From: DASXMT01 sp035569695
GTDB taxonomy: Bacteria > Actinomycetota > Acidimicrobiia > Acidimicrobiales > RAAP-2
Assembly: GCA_035569695.1 (NCBI GenBank)
Contig: DATMMO010000168.1
Span: forward strand, 1 to 14,013
Length of the DNA: 14,013 bases
Direction of reading: 5' to 3'
Below the pieces are notes generated by a model. It saw nothing but the letters and a program-made list of their open reading frames with translations, did no database searches and was not told where the DNA came from. This document shows positions 6,443 through 13,270 of this stretch, piece after piece. Both the position numbers and the translations under genes were made by a program. The first letter of the stretch is position 1. Each line of letters begins with the position of its first letter.

Positions 6443-6458
6443 TCGAACACGCGTTCGA
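6443..6458. promoter_or_regulatory. Palindromic operator candidate at the methyltransferase promoter
   Basis: TCGAAC, spacer ACGC, GTTCGA: 6-bp perfect arms, containing TTCGAA (6442-6447) and ACGCGT (6449-6454). It lies directly downstream of, and shares one base with, the -10 TATGCT, covering the expected transcription start. A repressor, a control protein or methylation at this site could control the operon. That role is inference. Confidence 0.4.
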
Positions 6459-6463
6459 GCATA
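6458..6463 (-). promoter_or_regulatory. -10 hexamer upstream of the DNA methyltransferase
   Basis: On the - strand TATGCT is followed 7 nt later by a GTG (6448-6450), the same geometry as the leaderless promoters elsewhere in the window. That GTG opens a 27-codon frame ending at 6367, out of frame with the methyltransferase, so the transcript may start with a short leader reading frame. The rest of the 216-bp gap 6410-6625 holds only this promoter region and a terminator-like hairpin. Confidence 0.4.
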
Positions 6464-6602
6464 GCGACAGGGTGTTGGCCGCTTCGGAGGTCGTAACGGT
6501 GGCCGGGGCGCGACCGCGAACTGGCCTGGCACACCATGACTGGACCCTACTGGCGCGCCCCGCTCGACCGGTGGATCGGCTGTGGCCGACCAACATGGTG
6601 GG

Positions 6603-6622
6603 AGGGGCTCGGTCCGGCCCCT
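6603..6622 (-). terminator. Hairpin just after the sulfatase stop
   Basis: AGGGGC (6603-6608) and GCCCCT (6617-6622) form a 6-bp stem with an 8-nt loop, three bases past the sulfatase stop codon. GC-rich and without a T-run, so only a candidate terminator. Confidence 0.35.
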
Positions 6623-6625
6623 GGC

Positions 6626-8914
6626 TCAGTCGCTGTGCAGGGCCGAGCGGATCTCATCGGCTGTGTCCAGCGGTGCGGGCCCCGGGGTCTCGATACGGAA
6701 CGAGTGGAGGCTCCCGTTCCATCGGGCCGGCACCTGGTAGCGCTCGGTCACCGGGAACCCGATGTCGAAGCCCAGGCGGAGGCCGGCCCCCCCGTGTTGG
6801 ACGGCGAAGGGGATCGTGCCCGAGAACGAGGTCGATCCCACCGGGGTGTCGCCGTGCAGCACGGTGAAGGTGCCAGCGTGATCCTTGCCGACCCGGTAGG
6901 ACACGCCGATGCGCTGGCTCCCCGGTGGCACCGGCACCTCGGCCACCGCCTCGAGCAGCTCGCCGGCCCGGGAGAAGCTGAAGGTCAACCGTCCGTCGTT
7001 GACCGAGAGGGCGAACCCGCCGTGCCAGTCACCCAGAGCGGCGAGGACTCCGTCGGCCCCGCTGTCGGGCACCTCGACGTCGGCCGTCATGCGAAAGCCG
7101 CCGAACAACATGGGCAGCGACTCGTCGGCGATGGGGCTTCCACCCGGGCGGAAGGTGCGGTCGTCGCCCGCCTCGTAGATGGGTCCGATCATGGCCCCGA
7201 TCCGGTTGAGGAACGTGCCGTCGATGGGAAGCACCTGGTTCCTCCCCGCTTCCACCAGCCACAGATCCTGCAGCTTGCGGACGACGTCGGGATGGTCGGC
7301 GGAGACGTCGTTCGATTCGGAGAAGTCGGTACGGAGGTCGAACAGGGCCCAGTGGTCGTCGGCGAAGTCCCGGCTGCCGGTGGCCAGCTCCTCCTCGTCC
7401 AGGACGCCGGTGGAGATGTAGTCGGTGGTGGCCTTCCAGCCCTGATGGACGATGGAGCGGGATCCCAGCATCTCGAAGTACTGGGTGTCGCGCTGACCGG
7501 GAGCTGAGGGATCGTCGAAGGTCGGGCGCAGGCTGGCCCCGTCGATCACCTGCTGGGTGACGCCGTCGACGGTGTCGGGCGCGGGGACGCCGGCGACATC
7601 GAGCACGGTGGGGAGGAGGTCGACGGCGTGGGCGAACTGGGAACGGATCTGGCCTCGGCTCTCGATGCCCTGGGGCCAGTGCACGATCAGCGGTGTGCGG
7701 GTACCGCCCAGCCAGGTGTAGCGCTTCCACAGGCGGAGGGGGGTGTTGCCGGCCGCGGCCCAGGCCCAGCTGTAGTGGTTGTAGGTCTTGAACCCACCCC
7801 AGTCGTCGTAGGCGGCCAGGTTGTCCTCCATGGACTCGGGAACTCGGGCGGTGAACCGGTGCTCGTTGACGCTGCCCGACTTGCCGCCCTCGGCGCTGGC
7901 GCCGTTGTCCGAGAAGAGCAGGACGATGGTGTTGTCCAGCTGCCCGATCTCCTCCAGCCGGGACAGGACCCGGCCGATCTGGGCATCGGTATGGGTCAGG
8001 AAGCCGGCAAAGACCTCCTGTTGGCGGGCGTGCATACGGCGTTCGTCGGCTGACAGCTCATCCCATCCCTGCACCCAGGAGGGCCGGGGGGTGAGCGCCG
8101 TGCCCTCGGGGATGACGCCGGAGGCCAGCTGACGGTCGAAGACCTCCTGGCGCCAGGCGTCCCAGCCCTGGTCGAACCGGCCCCGGTAGGGATCCACCCA
8201 CGACGGGGCCACGTGATGGGGGGCGTGCATGGCCCCGAGGGCGAAGTACAGAAAGAACGGCTTGTCCGGTGCGGCCTGGTGTTGATCGAGCACATAGCGC
8301 GAGGCCCGATCGGCCAGGTCCTCACTCAGGTGGTAGCCGTCCTCCGGCCTCGACGGTGGATCCACGTAGTGGTTGTCGGAGACCAGGTTGGGCGTCCAGT
8401 GGTTGGCGTCCCCCTGGAGGAAGCCGTAGTAACGCTCGAAGCCCAGACCCAGGGGCCAGGTGTCGAAGGGGCCGGCCGCCGACCGCTGCCATCGGGGGGT
8501 CAGGTGCCATTTGCCCACGGCCATGGTGTTGTAGCCGGCGTCCTTCAGCACTCGGGGCAGAGCCGCCGCCGTCTTGGGGATGCGAGCGGTGTAGCCCGGG
8601 AAGCCGAGCGGGATGTCGGCCAGAAAGCCCATGCCCACGGCGTGATGGTTCCTCCCGGTGAGGAACGAGGCCCGGGTCGGAGAACACAGCGAGGTCACGT
8701 GGAACCGGTTGTAGCGAAGGCCGCCGTCAGCCAGGCGGTCCATGTGGGGCGTGGCGATGTCCGACCCGAAGCTGCCCAGATGGGCAAAGCCGGTGTCGTC
8801 GAGCACGATGGCCACCACGTTGGGTGCTCCTTTGGGCGCCCGGGACTCCCGCGGGCGGACCACGGTCGCTTCCGACACGGTCAACCCGCGGACGGTGGGC
8901 TGGCCCGGGCTCAT
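6626..8914 (-). CDS. Arylsulfatase-type sulfatase (Cys-type, formylglycine), large form
   Basis: A 762-residue type I sulfatase that hydrolyses sulfate esters. The signature CSPTRASFLTGR places Cys77 as the residue converted to formylglycine. Metal and catalytic positions are present: Asp39-Asp40 in IVLDDTGF, Lys135 and His137 in VGKWHLTP, His230 in GAMHAPHH, and Asp336-Asn337 in LFSDNGAS. The catalytic part covers about 30-540. A C-terminal beta-rich part of about 200 residues follows, as in the large AtsA-like arylsulfatases. There is no signal peptide or membrane segment, so the enzyme is probably cytoplasmic, like Pseudomonas AtsA. No formylglycine-generating enzyme gene is in the window. 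It lies 105 bp downstream of an amino-acid permease on the same strand. The ATG at 8912-8914 lacks a Shine-Dalgarno; a GTG at codon 13 is an alternative. Confidence 0.93.
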   Translation of the reverse strand: MSPGQPTVRGLTVSEATVVRPRESRAPKGAPNVVAIVLDDTGFAHLGSFGSDIATPHMDRLADGGLRYNRFHVTSLCSPTRASFLTGRNHHAVGMGFLADIPLGFPGYTARIPKTAAALPRVLKDAGYNTMAVGKWHLTPRWQRSAAGPFDTWPLGLGFERYYGFLQGDANHWTPNLVSDNHYVDPPSRPEDGYHLSEDLADRASRYVLDQHQAAPDKPFFLYFALGAMHAPHHVAPSWVDPYRGRFDQGWDAWRQEVFDRQLASGVIPEGTALTPRPSWVQGWDELSADERRMHARQQEVFAGFLTHTDAQIGRVLSRLEEIGQLDNTIVLLFSDNGASAEGGKSGSVNEHRFTARVPESMEDNLAAYDDWGGFKTYNHYSWAWAAAGNTPLRLWKRYTWLGGTRTPLIVHWPQGIESRGQIRSQFAHAVDLLPTVLDVAGVPAPDTVDGVTQQVIDGASLRPTFDDPSAPGQRDTQYFEMLGSRSIVHQGWKATTDYISTGVLDEEELATGSRDFADDHWALFDLRTDFSESNDVSADHPDVVRKLQDLWLVEAGRNQVLPIDGTFLNRIGAMIGPIYEAGDDRTFRPGGSPIADESLPMLFGGFRMTADVEVPDSGADGVLAALGDWHGGFALSVNDGRLTFSFSRAGELLEAVAEVPVPPGSQRIGVSYRVGKDHAGTFTVLHGDTPVGSTSFSGTIPFAVQHGGAGLRLGFDIGFPVTERYQVPARWNGSLHSFRIETPGPAPLDTADEIRSALHSD

Positions 8915-8964
8915 CGGACCACGCGGCGGGAGGGCGTAACAGTGATTCGTTTCATAACCAAAGT

Positions 8965-8970
8965 TCTATA
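8965..8970 (-). promoter_or_regulatory. Possible -10 box for the sulfatase
   Basis: TATAGA on the - strand lies in a short AT-richer patch (8941-8980) between two GC-rich genes, about 50 nt upstream of the sulfatase ATG. No convincing -35 is seen. Weak evidence. Confidence 0.25.
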
Positions 8971-8981
8971 GCCAAACGACA

Positions 8982-9015
8982 CCCGTTGCACCGATGCCGA
9001 GAACGCAGCAACGGG
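8982..9015 (-). terminator. Stem-loop after the amino-acid permease
   Basis: CCCGTTGC (8982-8989) and GCAACGGG (9008-9015) form a perfect 8-bp stem with an 18-nt loop, starting 4 nt past the permease stop. On the - strand it is followed by TGTCGTTT, a weak T-rich tail. It would separate the permease transcript from the sulfatase, which then needs its own promoter. Confidence 0.45.
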
Positions 9016-9019
9016 GTGG

Positions 9020-10606
9020 TCAGAGGAAGCGGTCGTCGATGTGGCCCAGGGCCAGGTCCCGCTCGATCTCGGCTAGCTCCTCGGGTGTGCCCTGCACGCG
9101 GGGGCCGGTGAACCACTTCCGGGCCGACAGGATCCACCAGAGGGTGACCACCCCCATGACGGCGACGAACAGCGGTCCGGCCCAGTTGAAGTCGGCCGCG
9201 GTGTCCCATGGCCAAAAGGCGGGCGCGAAGAACAAGATGGTGATGATCACCACCCACAGCACGGCCACCCAGCCGATCACGGCACTCCATCGGCCCAGGT
9301 TCCAGGGACCGGCGATAAAGGTGCTGCCCGCCCGGAGCCGGAGGAAGACCGGGATCACATAAGCCACGTACAGGCCGACCGTTCCGATGGACACGATGGC
9401 GAAGAAGGCCACCGAATAGCCGCCTCGTTGGTACAGGGAGGGCAGACCGAGGGTGAAGGCGACCACGACGGCCAGCCAGACGGCATTGACCGGCGTCCGG
9501 GAGCGCACGTTGAGGCGGTGCCACCGCTTGTGCCCGGGTATGGCCCCGTCACGGGAGAAGGCATAGATCATCCGGGAGTTGGCGGTGACCGAGGCTAGGC
9601 CGCAGAAGAACATGGCCATGGTGGCGATGATGACCAGCAGCTTTCCACCGGCTCCGCTGACCGCGTCGACGAACAGCTGCCCCCCGGCCACCGAGCCGTT
9701 GGCGGCCAGGGCCGCGTACTGCTTGTCGCCGCCCTGAATGGCCAAGGTCATGGCCAGGTTCAAGACGAAGCCGGCGATGAGGGAGACGTAGACGGCGCGG
9801 ACAATCGACCGCGGGCCGTTCACGCTGGCCCGCTGGGTCTCCTCGGTCATGTGGGCCGAGGCGTCGTACCCGGTCAAGGTGTACTGGGCCAACAGCATGC
9901 CGATGGCGAAGGCATAGAAGCCGGCGAAGGGCCCCGTCCAACCGGTCAGGTTCTTGGAGTGGAGCAGGAACCCGATGCTCTGGTGATGGGAGGGGATGGC
10001 GGCCAGGACGACCACGATGACGACCGTGCCGCCCACGTGCCACCAGACGCTGACATTGGCCAGCAGCCCCACCAGCTTGACCCGGAACGTGTTGAGGAGG
10101 CCGTGGGCCATGAGCACGGCGGCGTAGATGAGCAGCACCCACCGGGCCGTGGCGTGGAAGCTCCCGGCGTACAGGCTGACCAGGAAGGCGACGTAGGTGG
10201 CCAGCCCGTAGTCGATGGAGGCGGTGATGGCCACTTGGCCCACCAGGTTGAACCAGCCCGTGTACCACGACCAGATGGCGGAGTTCCGCTTGGCCAGCTT
10301 GGCCGACCAGTAGTACAGCCCCCCGGCGGTGGGATAGGCCGAGCAGATCTCACCCATCGAAGCGCCCACGCACAGGACGAAGATCCCGACCACGATCCAC
10401 CCCAGGGTGATGGCCCGGGGACCCCCGGCGTCCATGCCCAGGTAGTACGTGGTGATGCCGCCGGTGAGAATGGAGATGATGCTGAAGGAGACGGCGAAGT
10501 TGGAGAACGCACCCATGCCCCGCCGCAATTCCTGGGAGTAGCCCATGCGGTGGAGCTCCTGGGTGTCCTGGTCGACCGGTGCGGTCGGGGACGTGTCCGT
10601 AGACAT
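9020..10606 (-). CDS. Amino-acid permease, APC superfamily (amino acid/choline transporter-like)
   Basis: A 528-residue integral membrane protein with about 12 hydrophobic segments, normal for the APC superfamily. The N terminus ELRRGMGAFSNFAVSFSIISILTGG (from 26) is the TM1 region of the ACT (TC 2.A.3.4) branch, which includes GABA and choline permeases. GEICSAYPTAGGLYYW (85-100) and TGYDASAHMTEET (245-257) are further marks of that branch. It should import amino acids or related amines by proton symport; the substrate cannot be read from sequence. The ATG at 10604-10606 is chosen over the longer open frame to 10702 because TACCGT lies 6 nt upstream and homologues start near here. The sulfatase follows on the same strand. 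Both N and C termini are hydrophilic. Confidence 0.92.
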   Translation of the reverse strand: MSTDTSPTAPVDQDTQELHRMGYSQELRRGMGAFSNFAVSFSIISILTGGITTYYLGMDAGGPRAITLGWIVVGIFVLCVGASMGEICSAYPTAGGLYYWSAKLAKRNSAIWSWYTGWFNLVGQVAITASIDYGLATYVAFLVSLYAGSFHATARWVLLIYAAVLMAHGLLNTFRVKLVGLLANVSVWWHVGGTVVIVVVLAAIPSHHQSIGFLLHSKNLTGWTGPFAGFYAFAIGMLLAQYTLTGYDASAHMTEETQRASVNGPRSIVRAVYVSLIAGFVLNLAMTLAIQGGDKQYAALAANGSVAGGQLFVDAVSGAGGKLLVIIATMAMFFCGLASVTANSRMIYAFSRDGAIPGHKRWHRLNVRSRTPVNAVWLAVVVAFTLGLPSLYQRGGYSVAFFAIVSIGTVGLYVAYVIPVFLRLRAGSTFIAGPWNLGRWSAVIGWVAVLWVVIITILFFAPAFWPWDTAADFNWAGPLFVAVMGVVTLWWILSARKWFTGPRVQGTPEELAEIERDLALGHIDDRFL

Positions 10607-10612
10607 GGGCGA

Positions 10613-10618
10613 ACGGTA
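10613..10618 (-). promoter_or_regulatory. -10 hexamer for a leaderless permease transcript
   Basis: On the - strand TACCGT is followed by 6 nt and then the permease ATG, with no Shine-Dalgarno. The same TTACCGTTCGCC 12-mer occurs on the + strand at 2415-2426, also in a promoter region. Confidence 0.5.
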
Positions 10619-10638
10619 ATCGAGCCCCCGGGTTGCCT

Positions 10639-10665
10639 GCTCGGATGTCGCTGAACATCCCGAGC
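10639..10665. promoter_or_regulatory. Long inverted repeat between permease and methyltransferase
   Basis: GCTCGGATGT (10639-10648) and ACATCCCGAGC (10655-10665) pair over 10 bp with one bulged C, around a 6-nt loop. It sits about midway in the 179-bp divergent gap, about 20 bp upstream of the permease -10, so it may be an operator for one or both genes. Confidence 0.45.
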
Positions 10666-10772
10666 TCGAGCAACAGGCCTTTGAGGAGAGCCTGGCCGCC
10701 ATGGTCGAGCCGCGCTTTCGCTGACCGGGCCACTGATCTTCGGCGCGTCCTCGGAGGAATGGACGGTGCGAT

Positions 10773-10778
10773 TAGGGT
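10773..10778 (+). promoter_or_regulatory. -10 hexamer for a leaderless methyltransferase transcript
   Basis: TAGGGT ends 7 nt before the ATG at 10786, an exact match in hexamer and spacing to the thioesterase promoter at 2485-2490. Confidence 0.55.
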
Positions 10779-10785
10779 GCAGTCG

Positions 10786-11556
10786 ATGTCGTCCAAGATG
10801 CACCAACAGGCCTGGGAGGACTGGGGCTCGGTCGATCCCCTGTACGCGGTACTCACCGCCCCCCAGTACCGGCACCGGGGCGGAGACCGTGACGAGTTCT
10901 TCGAGACGGGCGAGGAGTTCATCACCTTCGTGCTGGGGGAGTGCGACCGGCTGGGTCTGGCCCCCCAGCGCCGTCGGGCGCTCGACTTCGGCTGCGGCGT
11001 CGGTCGGGTGACGGCGCCCCTCGGTGCCCACTTCGACGCCGTGACCGGGCTGGACGTGGCCGCAAGCATGGTCGACAACGCCCGACAGCTCCACGCCGAT
11101 CGCCCGCAGTGTCGGTTCGAGGTACATCGCGCCGACGATCTGTCCCGCTACGCCGATGAGACCTTCGACCTGGTTGTCTCCGTGCTCGTCCTGCAGCACC
11201 TCTCGTCCCGACAGGCCATCCTGGCCTATCTGGGCGAGTTCGTCCGGGTCCTCCGACCGGGCGGGGCGCTGGTGGTGCAGCTGCCGTCGAAGGTGGCCCC
11301 GCCCCCGGTGTTACCCCCCTGGCAGACCCGGGACGGTATGCAAAAGCGCGTGGCACCCGTGTTGCGTCGGCTCGGGGTGAGCGCCGACTTCTTGTACCAG
11401 CGGCTGGACTGGGTCCCGGAGATGACCATGACCGGCGTTCCCGAAGCCTTGATCCGAGAGACGCTGATCGCCGCCGGTGGAAACATCGTGTTGGCCACGC
11501 CGCCCGACACCGATCGCGGCGGGACGGAAAGCCGCGTCTACTTCGTCACGAAGTAG
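10786..11556 (+). CDS. Class I SAM-dependent methyltransferase
   Basis: A 256-residue soluble methyltransferase of the Methyltransf_11/25 type. Motif I, ALDFGCGVGRVTAPL, is at 65-79. Asp90 in VTGLDVAASMV is the usual ribose-binding acid. HRADDLSRYADETFDLVVSVLVLQHLS (from 114) holds motifs II and III, and FVRVLRPGGALVVQLPS (152-168) is the post-motif strand. The acceptor substrate is unknown. The N-terminal part (MHQQAWEDWG...) and the C-terminal half beyond 170 are less conserved in appearance and may hold acceptor specificity. The ATG at 10786 is chosen for its TAGGGT box 7 nt upstream; an ATG at 10759 directly abuts GGAGGA, which is too close for a ribosome site. It is divergent from the permease and convergent with the second permease; no operon partner. 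Confidence 0.88.
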   Translation: MSSKMHQQAWEDWGSVDPLYAVLTAPQYRHRGGDRDEFFETGEEFITFVLGECDRLGLAPQRRRALDFGCGVGRVTAPLGAHFDAVTGLDVAASMVDNARQLHADRPQCRFEVHRADDLSRYADETFDLVVSVLVLQHLSSRQAILAYLGEFVRVLRPGGALVVQLPSKVAPPPVLPPWQTRDGMQKRVAPVLRRLGVSADFLYQRLDWVPEMTMTGVPEALIRETLIAAGGNIVLATPPDTDRGGTESRVYFVTK

Positions 11557-11574
11557 CCCGGCGGGGTTCCGGGC
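11556..11574 (+). terminator. Hairpin at the end of the SAM methyltransferase
   Basis: GCCCGG (11556-11561) and CCGGGC (11569-11574) form a perfect 6-bp stem with a 7-nt loop; the first base is the last base of the TAG stop. No T-run follows. The 69-bp gap to the convergent permease stop holds nothing else I can support. Confidence 0.4.
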
Positions 11575-11625
11575 CGAAGTGGGCGCCGGTCTTCCTCGAC
11601 GACTGATCGGGTGGGTTGGTCGGAC

Positions 11626-13137
11626 CTAGTCGGACAGCGCCGCGGTGTCGTCGTCCACGCTGGAGCCGATGGGCTCGAGCGACGACGGTCGACGGGAACG
11701 GAGGACCAGGTACACAACCACGATGGCGGCGGTGACGGCCAAGAACGCCCCGACCACGACGCTGTCGGGCAACGGTGGCCAGGGAACCAGGCTCCGGTAC
11801 ATGACATAGACCATCGATCCGGCACCGAGGACGGCGATGAGGACGAAGGCCGAGTATCGGTGTCCGTGTCGCCGTTGGTAGACGATGGCGGCCACGCAGA
11901 TCAGTCCGTACACCAACAACAGGGGATAGCCCGAGAGGTCACCGGCCAGTTCGCCGTAGGTGGACAGGGGCGTGGACGAGGTGGCGGCCATGAGGACCAC
12001 GAGCACGAGCCAGACCCCGCCGGCAATGCCCAGGGCCCGGGAGGGCGTGTGGTACCGGGGATGGATCTCCTTCCAGGAGGGCGGCGCGATGCCCTCCCGG
12101 CTCATGGTGAGCATCATTCTGGCCACCCAGCTGAACGCGGCGATGAGCGAGGCGCCGATGGTGAAGGCCAGCGCGATGTCGACCACGTACCGGTAGGAGC
12201 CGATGCCGGCGATCTGGGCCAACGTGCCCATGGGGGCCGACGATTTGGCCAGGGACTGGGTCGAGTCCTGAAATCCGAAGAAGAGCATGTAGCTCGAGAA
12301 CATCCACACCACCCCGGCGATGGCCACACTCAAGACCATGGCGATGGGGATGACCCGCCTGGGCCGGGTGGCCTCCTGCCCGTAGACGGCGGCGCTCTCG
12401 AACCCACCGAATCCTCCCACCCCCAGGACCACGGCGGTGAGCACCACCGAGAGCGACACGTTGTGCAAATGGAGCTGTTGGGAATCGACGATCGGCCCTC
12501 GATGGTTGACGATGAGGGCGATGAAGACCACGAACATGGCCAGCGTGGCCACGATCTCGGTGACGAACATGGCCCACGCCGCCAGCCGAGCGCCGACCCG
12601 GGAGAGGTACCAGCAGATGACCAGGGAGGCGACCGATGTGATCAACAGAGTCGGCCGGCCGTAGGAGACATGGAAGAGGGTGAGGAACTGGCTGAAGTAG
12701 ACGCCGAAGCTCAGGACCGACGCCGATGCGGCCACGCCGATCAGGGCCACCATCAGCCATCCGGTCAACAGGCCCCCGAGGGGCCCGAGGGCCTTGGCCG
12801 CCAGGCCGTACAGGCCACCGGTGGTGGCGAAGCGGCGAGCCAGGACCGAGATGGACAAGGCCACGAACATGATGATCACGGCGGCGATGGCCCAGGTCAG
12901 CCAACCGCCGGCGCCGGCCAGGATGGCCACGACCGGCACCGACGTACCGATCACCCCGCTGAGACCCATGGCGCTGAGGGATTGTCCGGTGACTCCGGAC
13001 AGTCCGACCGAGTTGCGCCGAAGGTGCGTGGTTCCGACTCCGCCGGCGTCGCCGCCACCGGGGGCCGCGATGGCAACGACTGCCCCCGCCTGTGATTGGT
13101 CGGTGTCGACCGCCGATGACCCCGCGTCCAATTGCAC
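11626..13137 (-). CDS. Amino-acid permease, APC superfamily
   Basis: A 503-residue membrane transporter with about 12 hydrophobic segments. The sequence LRRNSVGLSGVTGQSLSAMG (39-58) leads into TM1 (GVIGTSVPVVAILAGAGG), then TTGGLYGLAAKALGPLGG (105-122). GFGGFESAAVYGQEATRPRR (242-261) is the TM6-TM7 region, with the conserved Phe-Glu and an E-A/T-P-R/R loop. The branch differs from the permease at 9020, so they are not recent duplicates. The open frame extends to 13419, but the extension overlaps the divergent gene at 13262. GTG at 13135-13137 is chosen because it is the first start downstream of that gene and AATGTT lies 6 nt upstream. That leaves an unusually long, Gly/Ala-rich cytoplasmic N terminus of about 38 residues. 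Substrate unknown. Confidence 0.88.
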   Translation of the reverse strand: MQLDAGSSAVDTDQSQAGAVVAIAAPGGGDAGGVGTTHLRRNSVGLSGVTGQSLSAMGLSGVIGTSVPVVAILAGAGGWLTWAIAAVIIMFVALSISVLARRFATTGGLYGLAAKALGPLGGLLTGWLMVALIGVAASASVLSFGVYFSQFLTLFHVSYGRPTLLITSVASLVICWYLSRVGARLAAWAMFVTEIVATLAMFVVFIALIVNHRGPIVDSQQLHLHNVSLSVVLTAVVLGVGGFGGFESAAVYGQEATRPRRVIPIAMVLSVAIAGVVWMFSSYMLFFGFQDSTQSLAKSSAPMGTLAQIAGIGSYRYVVDIALAFTIGASLIAAFSWVARMMLTMSREGIAPPSWKEIHPRYHTPSRALGIAGGVWLVLVVLMAATSSTPLSTYGELAGDLSGYPLLLVYGLICVAAIVYQRRHGHRYSAFVLIAVLGAGSMVYVMYRSLVPWPPLPDSVVVGAFLAVTAAIVVVYLVLRSRRPSSLEPIGSSVDDDTAALSD

Positions 13138-13143
13138 GCCCGG

Positions 13144-13149
13144 AACATT
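13144..13149 (-). promoter_or_regulatory. Weak -10 box for the second permease
   Basis: AATGTT on the - strand is 6 nt from the chosen GTG start. It keeps the A2 and T6 of TAnnnT but lacks the first T, so it is a weak match to the leaderless pattern seen elsewhere. Confidence 0.25.
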
Positions 13150-13243
13150 GCCATATGGCCGGTCCAGCCGAAGGGACTCGTCCCGGACCTGGAGCCGCCC
13201 ATCGTGGACCAGGGGTGTAACCGACTGGATGAGGTGGGGCCAC

Positions 13244-13270
13244 GAGGGGCAAGCTTGGGGCATGCCCCTC
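13244..13270. repeat. Nested inverted repeats over the Ddn-type gene start
   Basis: GAGGGGC (13244-13250) and GCCCCTC (13264-13270) are perfect 7-bp arms. A second 12-bp palindrome, GGGGCATGCCCC (13257-13268), lies inside and contains the ATG, and AAGCTT (13251-13256) lies between the arms. It could be an operator, or an mRNA hairpin hiding the start if the transcript begins upstream. Confidence 0.4.

Noticed and set aside
6431..6455. tRNA T-arm-like sequence GTTCGAATCCCGC on the - strand
   Set aside because: The T stem has a mismatch (four of five pairs), and no matching acceptor 5' strand, D-arm or anticodon arm could be found upstream. It is better explained by the palindrome at the methyltransferase promoter.
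4883..6496. 537-codon open frame on the + strand antisense to the DNA methyltransferase
   Set aside because: It is a GC-rich shadow frame (Gly/His/Asp/Arg-rich, no domain motifs), while the opposite strand encodes an enzyme with intact motifs.
2415..10619. Shared 12-mer TTACCGTTCGCC at 2415-2426 (+) and 10608-10619 (-)
   Set aside because: Several chance 12-mer matches are expected in 14 kb, so identity alone is not evidence of a shared regulator. It is noted only because both copies contain a -10-like TACCGT.
11611..13095. 494-codon + strand frame antisense to the second permease
   Set aside because: Low-complexity Gly/Asp/His/Gln composition without motifs; the opposite strand encodes a clear APC transporter.
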